Source of the DNA: Adenophora triphylla var. japonica
Taxonomy: Eukaryota; Streptophyta; Magnoliopsida; Asterales; Campanulaceae
Assembly (NCBI GenBank): GCA_022495995.1
Contig: JAFEMH010002440.1
Span: 248,001-312,000 of the forward strand
Length of the DNA: 64,000 nucleotides
Reading direction: 5' to 3'
In this document: piece after piece, positions 12,301-25,500 of the stretch
How positions within the stretch are numbered: the first letter of the stretch is position 1
How the letters are laid out: each line of letters starts with the position of its first letter
Made by a program: the position numbers and the translations under genes
The notes under the pieces: generated by a model
Database searches by the model: none
Seen by the model: only the letters and a program-made list of their open reading frames with translations
What the model was told of the DNA's origin: nothing

Positions 12301-15300
12301 CGGGCTTACGTATGACGGCCGAGAAAAGGTTCGGGCTTACGTATGACGGCCGAGAAAAGGTTTTGATGATGGTTTGGCGGAAGAAGTTCTTCTATGGATC
12401 TATGCTCTGATACCATATTAGAATAAAGGATGATAGAAGTCAATTCATACATGGTGAGAGAGAGAGAATTGTATTGAATGACTCAATTGATTATGATATT
12501 AGAGGTACATATTTAAAGGGTTACAATGAGGAGGTAATCTCCTAGGAGGAGAATGATTCTAATCTAGGTAAAGGTAATCTCCTAGGAGGAGAAGGATTCT
12601 AATCTAGGTAATCTCCTAGAAGGAGAAGAATTCTAATCTAATACAAAGATTGTGTTTTCTAATCTAATACAAGGATTGTGTTTCCTAATTTATTATATAA
12701 CAATATATACTTTGAATATAATATAATGATATTATATTATATTCCTAATAAACATATTTCATGTGACTCCCTGGTTAAATAATTAAATTTTAATAGTGAT
12801 TATACGGATTTTACGATAATACTCCTAGTACAAAATAACTGTATGGTTTGTTTCGCACACCTCTTAAGAAATGCAAGTATTACTACCGCCCAAATGAATA
12901 AATACCAAATTTACCCTTCTTAATTGCCTCTCCCATACATTGTGTCACTCAATAGGACAGATTAATGAATGCACAAGTTCCAATACAAAAAAACAAAGCC
13001 TTAGTCACAAATGATTTGGGATCCGCTTTAGCATGAAATGTTGTAATGGTAAAATTGAGTTCCAAATGCTTTTAGCCCAAATGTGACAATTATTTTGGAT
13101 CAATGTATGGGTGAAAAAGGATAGCTATTTCCATACAAGAGGGAGTAATTAGTGCGAGTTTCTTACAGGATACTATAGCAAAGTGAAAAAGGAAATGGGA
13201 AATCTTACGTCATTTGCGTCGAAGGTTCACCAACAGATTGAGCAGCTATTACACCAACCGGTTCTCCCGACTGGGCAAGACTGGAGAGATACTTTTGCCG
13301 TAGTAGCATCATTAGATCTTTTTGCTTCTTTTTGCGAGATCCTTGCTTTCCTTTGGGCATTTCATTTACGTAATTGATTACTTTGTTTACATGGCCTTCC
13401 GGCAACTCCTGAATATAATTGTTGAATTCGAGCTTTTGATGCGATTTTTGACAAATGATATCTCGATTCTGAACAAAAATGAGAAACAGGAATAAGTTAT
13501 ATGCTTAAATTTAAAATGACCAAACGTAAAATACTATGATCCTGAATACAAAAACAAGAAGATGGATATGAGTCTAACAGCACTCAATGCTTCAAGATTG
13601 TTGAGAAAGCTAGTCTGATGTGGATCTACACCATCTTCCCCATAAGAGAACTGAACAATGGAACCATCAGCATCACGGACAGTGTAATCGTAGCAAACTT
13701 TCAGGCACTCAAGATTCTTTATCAGGCATCTCTGTAGATACCCACTGCGAGATGTTTTGACCGCTGTATCCACTAACCTTTACAAGAAAGCAAGCAGTAA
13801 TATCCAGATATTAGGAGAACAAAACAGAACAATATAACTCCTTGGTAAAACTCCAAAATCATTCTAATCGTAAATATTAATAATTACGAGTCGAACCCGA
13901 AAATTGATAAGCAAGGACAATTTTTTGGGCTTCCTAACCATAATACTAACACTAACTTCGGAAATTGATACTTGCTTAAGATAACATAAAGGAACCCTAA
14001 ACACACGTTTGAAACCTATGCATGCATTTAATACTCCAATTGCTGAGAATGTAGAGTACCTCAATATACGTACCTAATTCTAGGTGCAATCAGGAATAAC
14101 CACTCTCATGAGTATATAAATAAGAGGTTCAACTACTATGCAAAAAAGATACCTGGAAAAAATCAAGTAAAATAAACTTACCCTTCCCGACCAGCCATGC
14201 AATGGAAGTAGTACTCTTGCGGGCGAAGACCAGTCAAAAACCGATCAATAATATAACCACCTGCCCGTGCTGTATAGTCCCAAGGAGGAAAACTAGGCAA
14301 GGTTTTTCCAGAAACCATTCGCGGCACCCTCTTTCCTTCCAACTCTTGTTGACCAAGTAAAAATGATATTTGCTGGAAATTGACCTGCAAGGCATCATGA
14401 AATCAGAAACCTCCGGAAGTTTGCAATGACCAAACAATGAAAGTTGCAGGAGCAAGTAAAAAATAAAAGTTCAAACTTTCAATTGATCACCTTAGATAAA
14501 AGTATCTCATAGCTGAATAAAGTTTAAATTTAGAACTGGAGAAAGTAGAATGTAAACTGTAATTAAAATAATTAGACAAAATCGAAAGTAAATTCCATTA
14601 TCAAAGGTACCCTCAATCCATTTATATAGGTTGCGGCAGATAGATGTCATCATCAAATTGTTATAACCAAAATGTACCTACTGAATAAAAAGTGATTAAA
14701 TTGCCATAGATTTATAGTTTCCGCAAACAGAAGCATTACACTCAGACATCGAAGAAAAGTGCTATAACCAAAATGTCCTTTTATCTTCCAACAATGCAGA
14801 AAATAATGCCAGCGCATGAAAGACGAGTGAATTTCAGAAATTATTTGAAACAATGGAGATATCATTTAGCAGCCCAACCAGCCTAATCTTTCATCCAAAC
14901 CCAGTTTCAGTTTGAATAAATGGTTATTAATTATTATGAAAATACGAGTAGATATTAGTTATATGAGAGGTGATTAAGCCATTTCATGTTTGTAGTATTT
15001 TCAGCCATTAACAATGTTCATTATTGTTTTGTACAGGCAGAAATATCTAGTACCCGGACAAAAGAAAAATATTTGATCATTAAGTGATTGGTTTTCTATA
15101 ACCAAGAACAGAGGCTGCAAATTAGAACGCCAGGTCAGCCTATCTTCTCCATCTCAAGAATAAAAGGACCCCAGGTCAATATCCTTCCTTGAAGATAGGA
15201 CATGGGTTACCCCAGTCTATCCTGCACTAACCAAGCAGACCCAGGAAATCAAGATGGTCTAAATTTTTTAAAAAGAAACAGAGCCTACAGTGAAGACAAT

Positions 15301-18300
15301 CTCCTACTAGCCATATTGACAAAATGTTCTCAATTCGGATGTAAAAAGACAGATAAAAGATGCTGAAGTGGAAACTTTAAGTAAGCATTTTCTTTATACC
15401 CATACAAGGTACAAGATGGATGGCATATTCTTCTTAATTCAAGAAGTCCTTACAGTTCTTTGCTATCAGCAACGATATATTAGGGATTTATGCAAGAAAA
15501 TGACAACTCCTACTTACCGAGCTGCCCTTGGCACCACTAATTGTCATAAGAGAAATGCAATTTGAAGGGAATGGTTTTTGTAATCCATCTGGCAACCACT
15601 TTTGGCTGATCATGGAACCTTTATCCTTCAGTTCCGCTTGCATCAGATTATCCAAATGTGCAACTGCAGCTTGTCCATTACTGTGAATGGCCTTTTCAGT
15701 CTCGAGCTTCAATGTCTCGGAGTCTGCAAAAGAAATGAAACAGCATTCAAATTCAACTCAACTGAGACTGAAACATGCAGAGAGAGAATCTTCTATATAT
15801 CACGTATTGACACAATTTGAAAATCTAAAAAATAAAAAAAGCATGAAAATTCGGAAAGCTAACAAAACTAATGGACCGTATTAATTTGGTACATTTGCAT
15901 TAAACATTCAATAAGTGAGTTGCACGCCTCTATCAGTACAACTCAAAACATGAAAGAAAAAAATTGCATATCCATTAGTAACGGACAAATAAGCTAAGGA
16001 AGCAAATAGAATATCACTTATCAACGGTGGTTTGAATATTCCATGTACATTGTTTGGACTTTTATCTTCAATAGTTTAACTGACATCTTTTTAGCATTCT
16101 CACTTCAGCTACACTCATTTAACTAAATAAACATTTTGTTCCAGAAAGTAAAACGAGTCTATAGCGATCCCAAACAACTTTCCTCTACAAGTCTGTTGTG
16201 AAAGACATCGTACACACTTCCATGAATATCATGCAAGAATATCCCATGACCAGGCTAGATATCCCCAGCAAACATGCTAGAATTTCCGGATACCATGAAA
16301 TAATACCTTAAGAAATCCTGTCCTAAATAAATTTGGAGATGCATTCTGTCTTCACAGAGAAGTTCTACAGAACATGGTGATTTGAATATTCCATGTACAT
16401 TGTTTGGACTTTTATCTTCAATAGTTTAACTGACATCTTTTTAGCATTCTCACTTCAGCTACACTCATTTAACTAAATAAACATTTTGTTCCAGAAAGTA
16501 AAACGAGTCTATAGCGATCCCAAACAACTTTCCTCTACAAGTCTGTTGTGAAAGACATCGTACACACTTCCATGAATATCATGCAAGAATATCCCATGAC
16601 CAGGCTAGATATCCCCAGCAAACATGCTAGAATTTCCGGATACCATGAAATAATACCTTAAGAAATCCTGTCCTAAATAAATTTGGAGATACATTCTGTC
16701 TTCACAGAGAAGTTCTACAGAACATGGTGAAACCCTGGATGGCTTCATTTGTGGCCTCTTCAAGTTTCAAAGGCCAGCACTTCATGAATAATTGCAGGTG
16801 ATAACAGGACTGATCAGGGAGGTAATTCCAGACCCAAAAATTAGAGGCCACAAAAGGGAGTAGGTTGGTGTATGATCAGGATTTAGCTAATGTAACATGG
16901 TGTATGCGGCAAAGCAGCGCAGAGGCTAACCCCTTAACTTGTTTTATTGAGCAATCAATAAGTAAATCGATATACTCCCTCCGTCCTAGCCTAGTGTGAA
17001 CCAAAATGTTGGGCACACCGATTTAAGGAAAAGTAAGAGAGAGAAAAAGTGGAGAGAGAATGTTGTGAGTGTAAAAGTAAAATAGGAGAGAGAATGAGTG
17101 GAAGGAATAGTTAGGAGAGAGAATGTTGTGAGTGTAAAAGTAAAATAGGAGAGAGAATGAGTGGGGTAAATAGTGAAGATTCCCTTCCATTTTGGGCAGT
17201 TCACACTCGGCTGGGACGGACCAAAAGGGAAATAAGTGTATACTCGGCTGGGACGGAGGGAGTATATATGAATCCGATCAGGGGCTTAAATCCCAAATGA
17301 TGATTAGCGTGGCCCATCCCTAAAAATGACATCATGTTTATGCATGATATATTTAAGGATTCATGATGTCACATAGTTTTGTGTTATTCCAGTATCATGG
17401 ATTGAGATCTCAGAAGAATACCACATCTTGAAACATTAGTGCTACTCGAGTCAATGGAAGATTTCTGATATATAAAGATTCTTTTAGCTTTGAATAACAG
17501 TGAGAATCTTACCTATTTTGTCTTCATCCAAGTTGACAAATTTACAATGAACCTTTTTACCAACATCTTCACCTTCAAGTTCTTTTCTCATGTTAGCATC
17601 GCAATCTGGTGATACTATAAGATCGTCTACACCACATGTAAACCCCTTAATCTGTACTAAGAAAAACAGGCAGCAAACATCAAAATTATAAATCAATATA
17701 GCATATTGACAATGCAGCCCAACAGCTGTACTCAAACAAAAGAAAATGCAAGCATGTTTATGATTGGCCAGGCTCAGGATTGGAAAACCTAACCCGTAAA
17801 AATGCAGTAAATAGGCGACTAAGAGCACAAAGCAAGAGGCCTGCAGTGTTTGAACCATATAGCTCTTGCACTGTATGAACCAAACCGTATTTGCCAAACT
17901 GGGCCTTGTCAATCACACCAAGTACCAGCTCGTTCTTCCAGATTAAGAATTTTGTTTCATCAGCAACCTGCTGATCGTTACGAGTCTTGGTCTTATCTTT
18001 TTTTAGCCCCTTCTCTTTATATTTCTGAGATGCACTTGCAAAATATTGATGCGGGATCCTCGCCTTATTATCAACTATACAAGGTGTGTAACCCCTAGTT
18101 AGATGGTTTAACACTGCGGTTATCACCTACAAATAAATGCAGAAATAAAGATCAAAAAGGAAAAACATCAGAATCATCAAGTTGGGTAAAGTTGGATGCT
18201 GTATAAAATATAGGAATACGAGTCCTCATAGATGACCTGTTTTCCCGTCCAAAGTGGTTTTGGTTTCCAAACAGCAGGCAGAGGAAGCTGCATAAATCCT

Positions 18301-21300
18301 TCTTTATCCACTAAAGTAACTTTCCGTGACGATTTGACAGAAGGGGAAGCGGTCGTCTCAGTGAAAACACCAGAAACATAGAGAAACTGGCTGAACTCTT
18401 CGCGACTCAAAAATGTATCCTTCATCGTAAGTAGCACTGCACTAACAATATGATCCTGCATACCAAAGTTACACATAACGACAAAAGAGTGAATGAATTG
18501 AACAATGGAATTATAGTCAACAACAACTACGACATGATGATTATTAGCAGTTCAGTTTACATATAAAGACAAAAGAGTGAATGATATGCACTTGCTGACA
18601 TTCAAATATAGGAATTTTTCTGCATTCAGACTCAACAGCAACGAACTACCGCATTGATGACTATTAGCAGTTCAGATTACTTGGTGAATTTTTAACAACA
18701 TCAGCAAGTGCACTACACAGCAAGAGCCTGTTATCACTTCTCCATCAAATAAGGATGAGCTAGCAAAATATATTTCATTAGGACCTCACTTAGCAGATAA
18801 ATTTAATAGAAGACCTCAACTTTAATTATATAATCATACTAGGTGGACCAGGCTCAATCTATTACGCACAATTGACCCAGATAACCTTGATTGTGAATCA
18901 TACGTCTGTAACTGCTAAGTATAAAACTGATAAGCAGGCATTATCAATAATTTCTTAAGAGAATATCAAAACATAATAATCAAACTAACAATTTAAATTA
19001 CAGTATAAAATGGATATTGAGTTATACAAGTACCTGAATCAAACCTCTAACAGTATCACCCCTTGTGGGAACGATGTATTGGTTATTTGCATTCACAATG
19101 TTATAGGCCTCAGCGCGGGAGACTTCATCTTGAGGAAAATGCACATTCATTTCATCGCCATCAAAATCAGCATTGTAGGAACTGTCCCCACATCAAACAG
19201 GGTCAATCCAGAAAACCAGAATTTTTAAACAAATAAATGGAAACGGTAACGCTTTAAATACAACCAACCTGCAATTTGCATAATGCATGCGAAGGGTTTT
19301 CTCCCCTTTCAATACACGAACAACATGTGCCATAATACTTGGTTTGTGAAGGGTGGGCTGTATACAATAATATTAGTAGGTTATGCCAGAAATCTACAAT
19401 TGTATGAAATAGAGAATGAGAGAACAACTAAAAGAACTCCACAGCCAATTGCAGAGAAGAAATTTCACGGCGCAAAAAAGAAAAGAACTTTTAAAAGAGA
19501 ACATTTTAGAAAGCTGGCACAAAGTCTAGATCCATACATAGCACAAGCGATCGACAAATAAGCACATGATAGATCCATTAAACATTTCTTTATCCATCCA
19601 ATTGCACATATCTCATTATGTCTGGAACCAGTAACATATTGAGTGTCACACCTTTGTTGTTTATCAAAGAAGGTGTTTATTAAAATTTGGGGAAGTTGAA
19701 ACCTTGAACTGGCCTACTTTAGCCTTGAGACTAAATAATTCATTTTTTCGTCATCTGGTCCAGTCGAAGGAACATAAAAAGAATGCTTTAACAGCCCTAT
19801 CACCCAGGTTCATTAGGTACCCAAACTATAAAGAACAAGGAGGATAAAAACTACGGAGTATTAATGTAGCACCGAGATATTTGATGTTGAAACTTTAATC
19901 CTACACAACATGTCATGATAAAATGGATAAAAAGATGGCAAGACTGATCTCTGGGTTTAGTTGAGTACTAACACATTTCTTTTCTTAGATGAAGTGGCTG
20001 TTATTCATTACCTTCCTACCTTCCCAACAAGGGTAAGAATAGATAAAACTTGAAGCCTCGAGTCTAAATACAAACAGTCAACTTCTATGCTTCAACCTAT
20101 ACATTCTTTACTCAAATCAAATTATGCTCAAAGCTATTAAATAAGCAATGCCCTTGCATAAACGAAAAAATATAACCACAAAATAAAGTAGTCACCTGAC
20201 GATTAACGAGGACAATATCTCCATCCTGTAAATGGCGGTACACAACCTTACCCTCGAATTCATAGTCGCCGCTCCTACTGGATTGAATAACCATCCCTCG
20301 TGAAGAAGGTAATTTTCTGGACATAGAGATACGCATTTTTTTGTTTGGTGGCAGTCTCACAGTGGATACCTTGTCAGCATAATGTGTAGCTCCAGGGTGG
20401 CTCTCAGGACCATTAATGACGGCATCCCTCAGTTTAGCAACATTCCAAGGAGTCACTCTCTGAAAGAAAATTTAAAAAGAAGTAGAAATTGTGAATGAAA
20501 AACAATAATGAGCATGCTCCAGTGTTTTGATTTGGTATGTTGGAGCTGGCACAAGAGGGAATTAAAGTATTCCAGAAATCCTCACATGTCAAGTCGAAAA
20601 TAATATTCACAAGTTCCGTGCATGTCAAAGAGATATACTGATAATCAATTTACACGCATAATCCCCCATAAGTCATTTGTAGAGCTAATGATCAATTTTA
20701 CCAGAACATCAAATTTCCTTTCATGAGTTACAATAGGTAAGAATAATTTGGGCAGTGTTTGTGCGGGGATTCGAGGGAGGATCTTACAACAAAGAGAGAA
20801 ACCAAATCTTTAGCTTTACAGCACCTGCCTAGGTCAAAATATTTAAGAGGCATTTGCAGCTTCCAGAATCCAGATTACAAGATAAATTTCCCACGAAAAT
20901 AAGGTATGATATTTAATTCCCATGGCTAACCAGTAACCCACCATCTTATATTTCCTTTATTCTGAAAACCAAGACATGTTAAAGGTTTTCCATCTACACC
21001 AGTATCAAACACCAGTTTATCTCTCCCTGCATATAAATTACATAACTAAGCTTCCTTTACTAGGGATGCTGAAAGGGATGGAGTAACTGCAAATAAGTTC
21101 TACTATCATCAGAGGTAAATGATAGCCCTCAGACATAACCTACAATCTGATGATTGTATCTTAGTCCTTTAAAATTGTAGTAACCATACATACATGGAGT
21201 TTATCCATTGTAAAAAACCAGTCAGAGGCTGGAGTAAAGAAACAGTCACTTCAATGGGCAAGGCTGCCTAAATTAGAACGCTGTGATACGTAAAGTAGCG

Positions 21301-22531
21301 GGTACCTGGTGCACTGCTCCTTAATGCTAAAAAATAAACAGAATGGTCTCTAAATCCAGATACAAGTAACTGCTCACCAAAAGAGGGTAAATTTCATGAT
21401 CACTACAGCTACACCACCACCAACAACAATAAAGCCTTAGTCCCAAAATGATTTGGGGTCGGCTAACACGAATAGTCATACGTAATTGTCAAAGCCTTAG
21501 TCCCAAAATGATCAGATACAAGTAACTGCTCACCAAAAGAGGATGTGAAAAAAAAGGTTTAATTTCATTTTCAAACACTGTACTTTACCCTGGAGCGCAC
21601 AGAGAGCAGACTTATTTAATAAGCAAAAGAAGAAGAAAGCAGTATTCATGAAATCACAAGGAGGTATGTGAATTAGCGAAAATTTAAGTGCACTTTTGAT
21701 CTACCAAACTAAGGTATAATTTAGTTAATCAAAATAGGGCTCAAAATATATCATGCTCAAACAGTCCCAAAAACAAAGCGGTGACCTTGAGCCAAGGAGT
21801 TCCTGACCGAACCTTTTCAAGCCATGTAAAGCTAAAAACACATGCACAAACATAGGTTAACAGAGAGAAAAATGCATGCATCATGCTCTAAGAAAAACAT
21901 AGAATCTTAAAAAGATATAGATAATATAAATATGCAGCATACGGTATTTGCTCATACCTCTGGATACGTTAACCTCAATGCAAAATAGGGAGGAACTCCA
22001 ATCTCATTGACAGCCAAATAAGGATCTGGAGATATAACAGATCGGCATGCAAAGTTAACCCTCTTTCCCATCATCTTCTGGCGAAAAACACCCTCTTTCT
22101 TCTCAAGCAACTGGCATATTCCAGAATTAGCATCTTTAAGACCTTGACCTTCCATCACATAGAGAAAGAAAATAATTAGTAACTATATTATAGAGGGGTA
22201 TTGGTAAGTACGGGGCGCCAGTAATTACAAAAAATGGAAGTTTATGATTTTAAAATATCAATCCCCTAATCAAGTATATATATTCACATACACAAAACTT
22301 TGTTAGTATGGAAACAAAGATTCTCACCAACCGCAGACTTGCTATCATACAAAACGTTTATAGATTGTTGAAGATCCATCCAGCGGTTAAGAATCTTGGA
22401 ACGTTCAGACTTGTTAGTATGTGCATTCCCTAAAGCTATATTGGACTGCAACACCTTGCCTAGTAACACTGTTTGCGGATGCTCCATCACCTTTAAGAAA
22501 AACTATTTTAGATAATATCCATAGATGCTAG

Positions 22532-22576
<45 letters not shown>

Positions 22577-25500
22577 GGTGTTGGTGTTGGTGTTGGTGTT
22601 GGTGTTGGTGTTGGTGTGGGTGTGGGTGTGGGTGTGGGTATGCGTGTATATATACATATATACACGCATATATTTCTGGCAACGAAAAATGAAAAAAAAA
22701 AAAAAATGCTAAACTGATATGCTGAATTCTAATACATCGCACTTACTGCATCACCTGCCCGTGCGGCAGGGCGGAACTTGGTCGGAGGGACAAGAACAGC
22801 CTCTAGAAAGAACATGGAGTAACCAGACCTGTTTGCAGATGTACTTAGTTGCTGTCGCTGAATATCACATATATAAGAGCATATGGAAGCCTCATTTTCC
22901 CACAAATTCTTCATAATATGCCTAACCTGTAAATCGATAGAGCGACAATTAGCAACGCATCTTGATGCTAGAGAACGATATCAAGACAAACTAACAAAGG
23001 TTCAGCAAAGTCTACCTCAGATGGTAAGAGAGGTCCTGAGAAGAACTTTTTTCGCATTTTATCATTTGCAGTCACTTGTGCCCCATCTTGAACTCGCGTT
23101 TTTCTTCTAGCTGAAGTTGCTAGAGATGAATTGTTTTCAGCAGTGCCTAGGCCATCTTCTAAGGTGTTGTCATTAACATTTATCACTTCGGAAGAAGTTT
23201 TGTCTTCACCATCTTCTTGCCCTTCAAGCTTAAAGCCTCTAATGGCATTTGCGCTAGCTTGGGCATTTGAAGTGTGCTTAAACATTAAATCAAGTTAAAA
23301 TTAGCCAAGAACGGGAGCTAGAAAAGCGATCAAAGTTTATTAATATTAATCCTATGACACTGGCAGATTCACACCAAGGAGGAGGCACTGGCTTTTTTAG
23401 TTTTTCCTTTTTAGCCTTAAATTTTTTCAGAATATGTATAAGATCCCCTCAAAAGTAAAAATACGCAGCTTACCCCCCCCCCCCAAATGACTGGGACTCA
23501 GGCTCCACAAGGTATCTAACTGAAAGTCACCAAGCCTACTGAGACTCCTTGTCCTTGACTAGAATATGTAAGAAAATCTCCCTCATCACATCCATTTGAG
23601 CCTTGAATCTTAACAAAACACAACCTAGTAAAAGGCCTCCCTATAGGTGGAGGCAGCCAGATATGGGGCCTCCTCCACATACAGGCATACAGCTGATACT
23701 TATCTTTTTCTTTTTTGTTTTTTTTTATATACGAAGAAATTTCATCTGGCGGAGGAAAAAAAGTAGAAAGGGAGGGAAGTGATACCCCTCATAAAGTGGC
23801 AGACAAGGGAATACCAATGCCAGTTGACAGCAAGAGATGACCGACTATATAAGATTCCAAGGATGTGAATGGTGATAGGTTTTGAGAATTCTGCAATAAG
23901 CATTAGAAGACTCACTTATGAACTTTATCTTCCAGCTGAGAAGAGTAACGGTTTTTCAACTGAAACAAAAACTCAGTCACTTGGCTTACTCTAATAGTTA
24001 AAGGCAACAAGATATTGATTTCCACGCACCAATTGCTGTTGGAACTCTCACATAACGCAGTAATACTCTATTTTTCACATCAGAAATACAACAGGACCTA
24101 CGCTACAAGGATGTCGGATTGGAGAAGGTTCGAATCAAGGTATGTGAACAACTAATTTTAGGGTACAAGGACTAGGCTCAAGGGGCTTAAAATATAGCTG
24201 TCTAGCTTATGCTCCAATGCCGATGTTCTAACTATTAATTGTAAATAATATGGAAATGATAATACGGAAAGCCTGAGACTACTTATTAATAATGAGAGTA
24301 TGATAGCAGGTTATTAAAAGTTTCAAGAACCCGACTATGATCATGTGATTGAGTGTGCATCAAAAACATAAGAGTCTGACACGGACTCAACATCAACCAA
24401 GTACTATGTGGTAGCTGAGACATGCAAGGCGAGCAAAAATAAGAGTACTCGCTATACAAAGCAGGAAACTAGCACCACAGTGGAATTACACCAGATTCCA
24501 AAACATCGTTAAATAAACACAAAGGAGCAGCTGCATGCTTTTAAACTTTGAATACTAGCACAGTGATATTCCAAAGTTCAACCATCCCAATAAAGAGAGT
24601 CAAAAGCATTTCAAAGAACAACGTAACCAAAAAAAAATCACAGAAGCTTTAAAAGGATATTGAAATTCCAACATATTAAAGAAAAAAGAAGGAATCTTGG
24701 AACTTACCACATGAAACCATCCAAATGTGGGCTTACTGATCTTAGGATTTTTGGACCCACACCTTGCACACTTCCCAGATTTTACCTTCAACAATTTATT
24801 AAAAACTGAAAACGCTTCGGAAAGCTGAAGAGAGGTCCAAGGTTGTTGCTTCTGATATTTGGAGTTGTCAGTTCGAGCACCAGAACATACAGTCGAACTT
24901 GAAACATGGCTCCCATCACCGTCCTTCGAGTACATATATTCACTCGCTAAAGCTATATCCAAATTTTTTGCACAAGCAACATCACCCCTTGCAATCATCT
25001 CCAATTGGGAAGTGTATACATCAATCTTAAAAAAGAAGAATAAAATAATTAAACAAAAACTAGAGAAAAGGAAGACATCCAGAAGTTAAGGAACAGCAGC
25101 CACTAGAAGCATTGCTCCGGTGATGGCATAAATTTACCAGGCTTCTTTCTGCCTTAAAATGTAGGCAATTGAAACAGGTCTGCTGTAAAAGGTTGTGAAG
25201 CATACTAAATAGCAAGGGATTGTATGCTGTTGAAACAAGATCAATATGACCACAGTGACCTGGACAGTGATATGACTGCTGCCCACATAATCTACATCTG
25301 CACCAATGAAGGTTTTATTTGTATCAGCTACAAGTAAAAGTATTCAGTCCACCTAATAAAATAAATCTCTTGTGAATATAAATCTACAACCTACAGTCAC
25401 TTAGACATCACCGTAATCACAGGTCACAACCCGCTAGCAAGGAGTGAACTCCAATAATTAGATATGCGATAAACACTTATGCTATGTAGCCCAGTGTCCT

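Larger units (their letters stand above)
8645..13208 (-). other. NRPA1 intron 18, expanded by mobile elements
   Basis: This is by far the longest intron of the gene at 4564 bp, against 86 bp to about 2.1 kb for the others. It contains, from left, a Stowaway MITE, an RTE-like LINE remnant split by a hAT-like block, a TRIM-sized LTR element, and near 12985-13035 another scrap of the LINE 3' end. The stretch 8645-9770 is AT-rich with no recognisable element. A weak Stowaway-like pair of ends may lie at about 12825 and 13147. Confidence 0.85.

Noticed and set aside
19283..19561. Plus-strand 92-residue ORF
   Set aside because: It overlaps NRPA1 exon 10 in antisense and runs into intron; no independent support.
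22503..22742. Open frame of His, Gln and Pro repeats
   Set aside because: It is the (TG)n and (TTGGTG)n repeat inside an NRPA1 intron.
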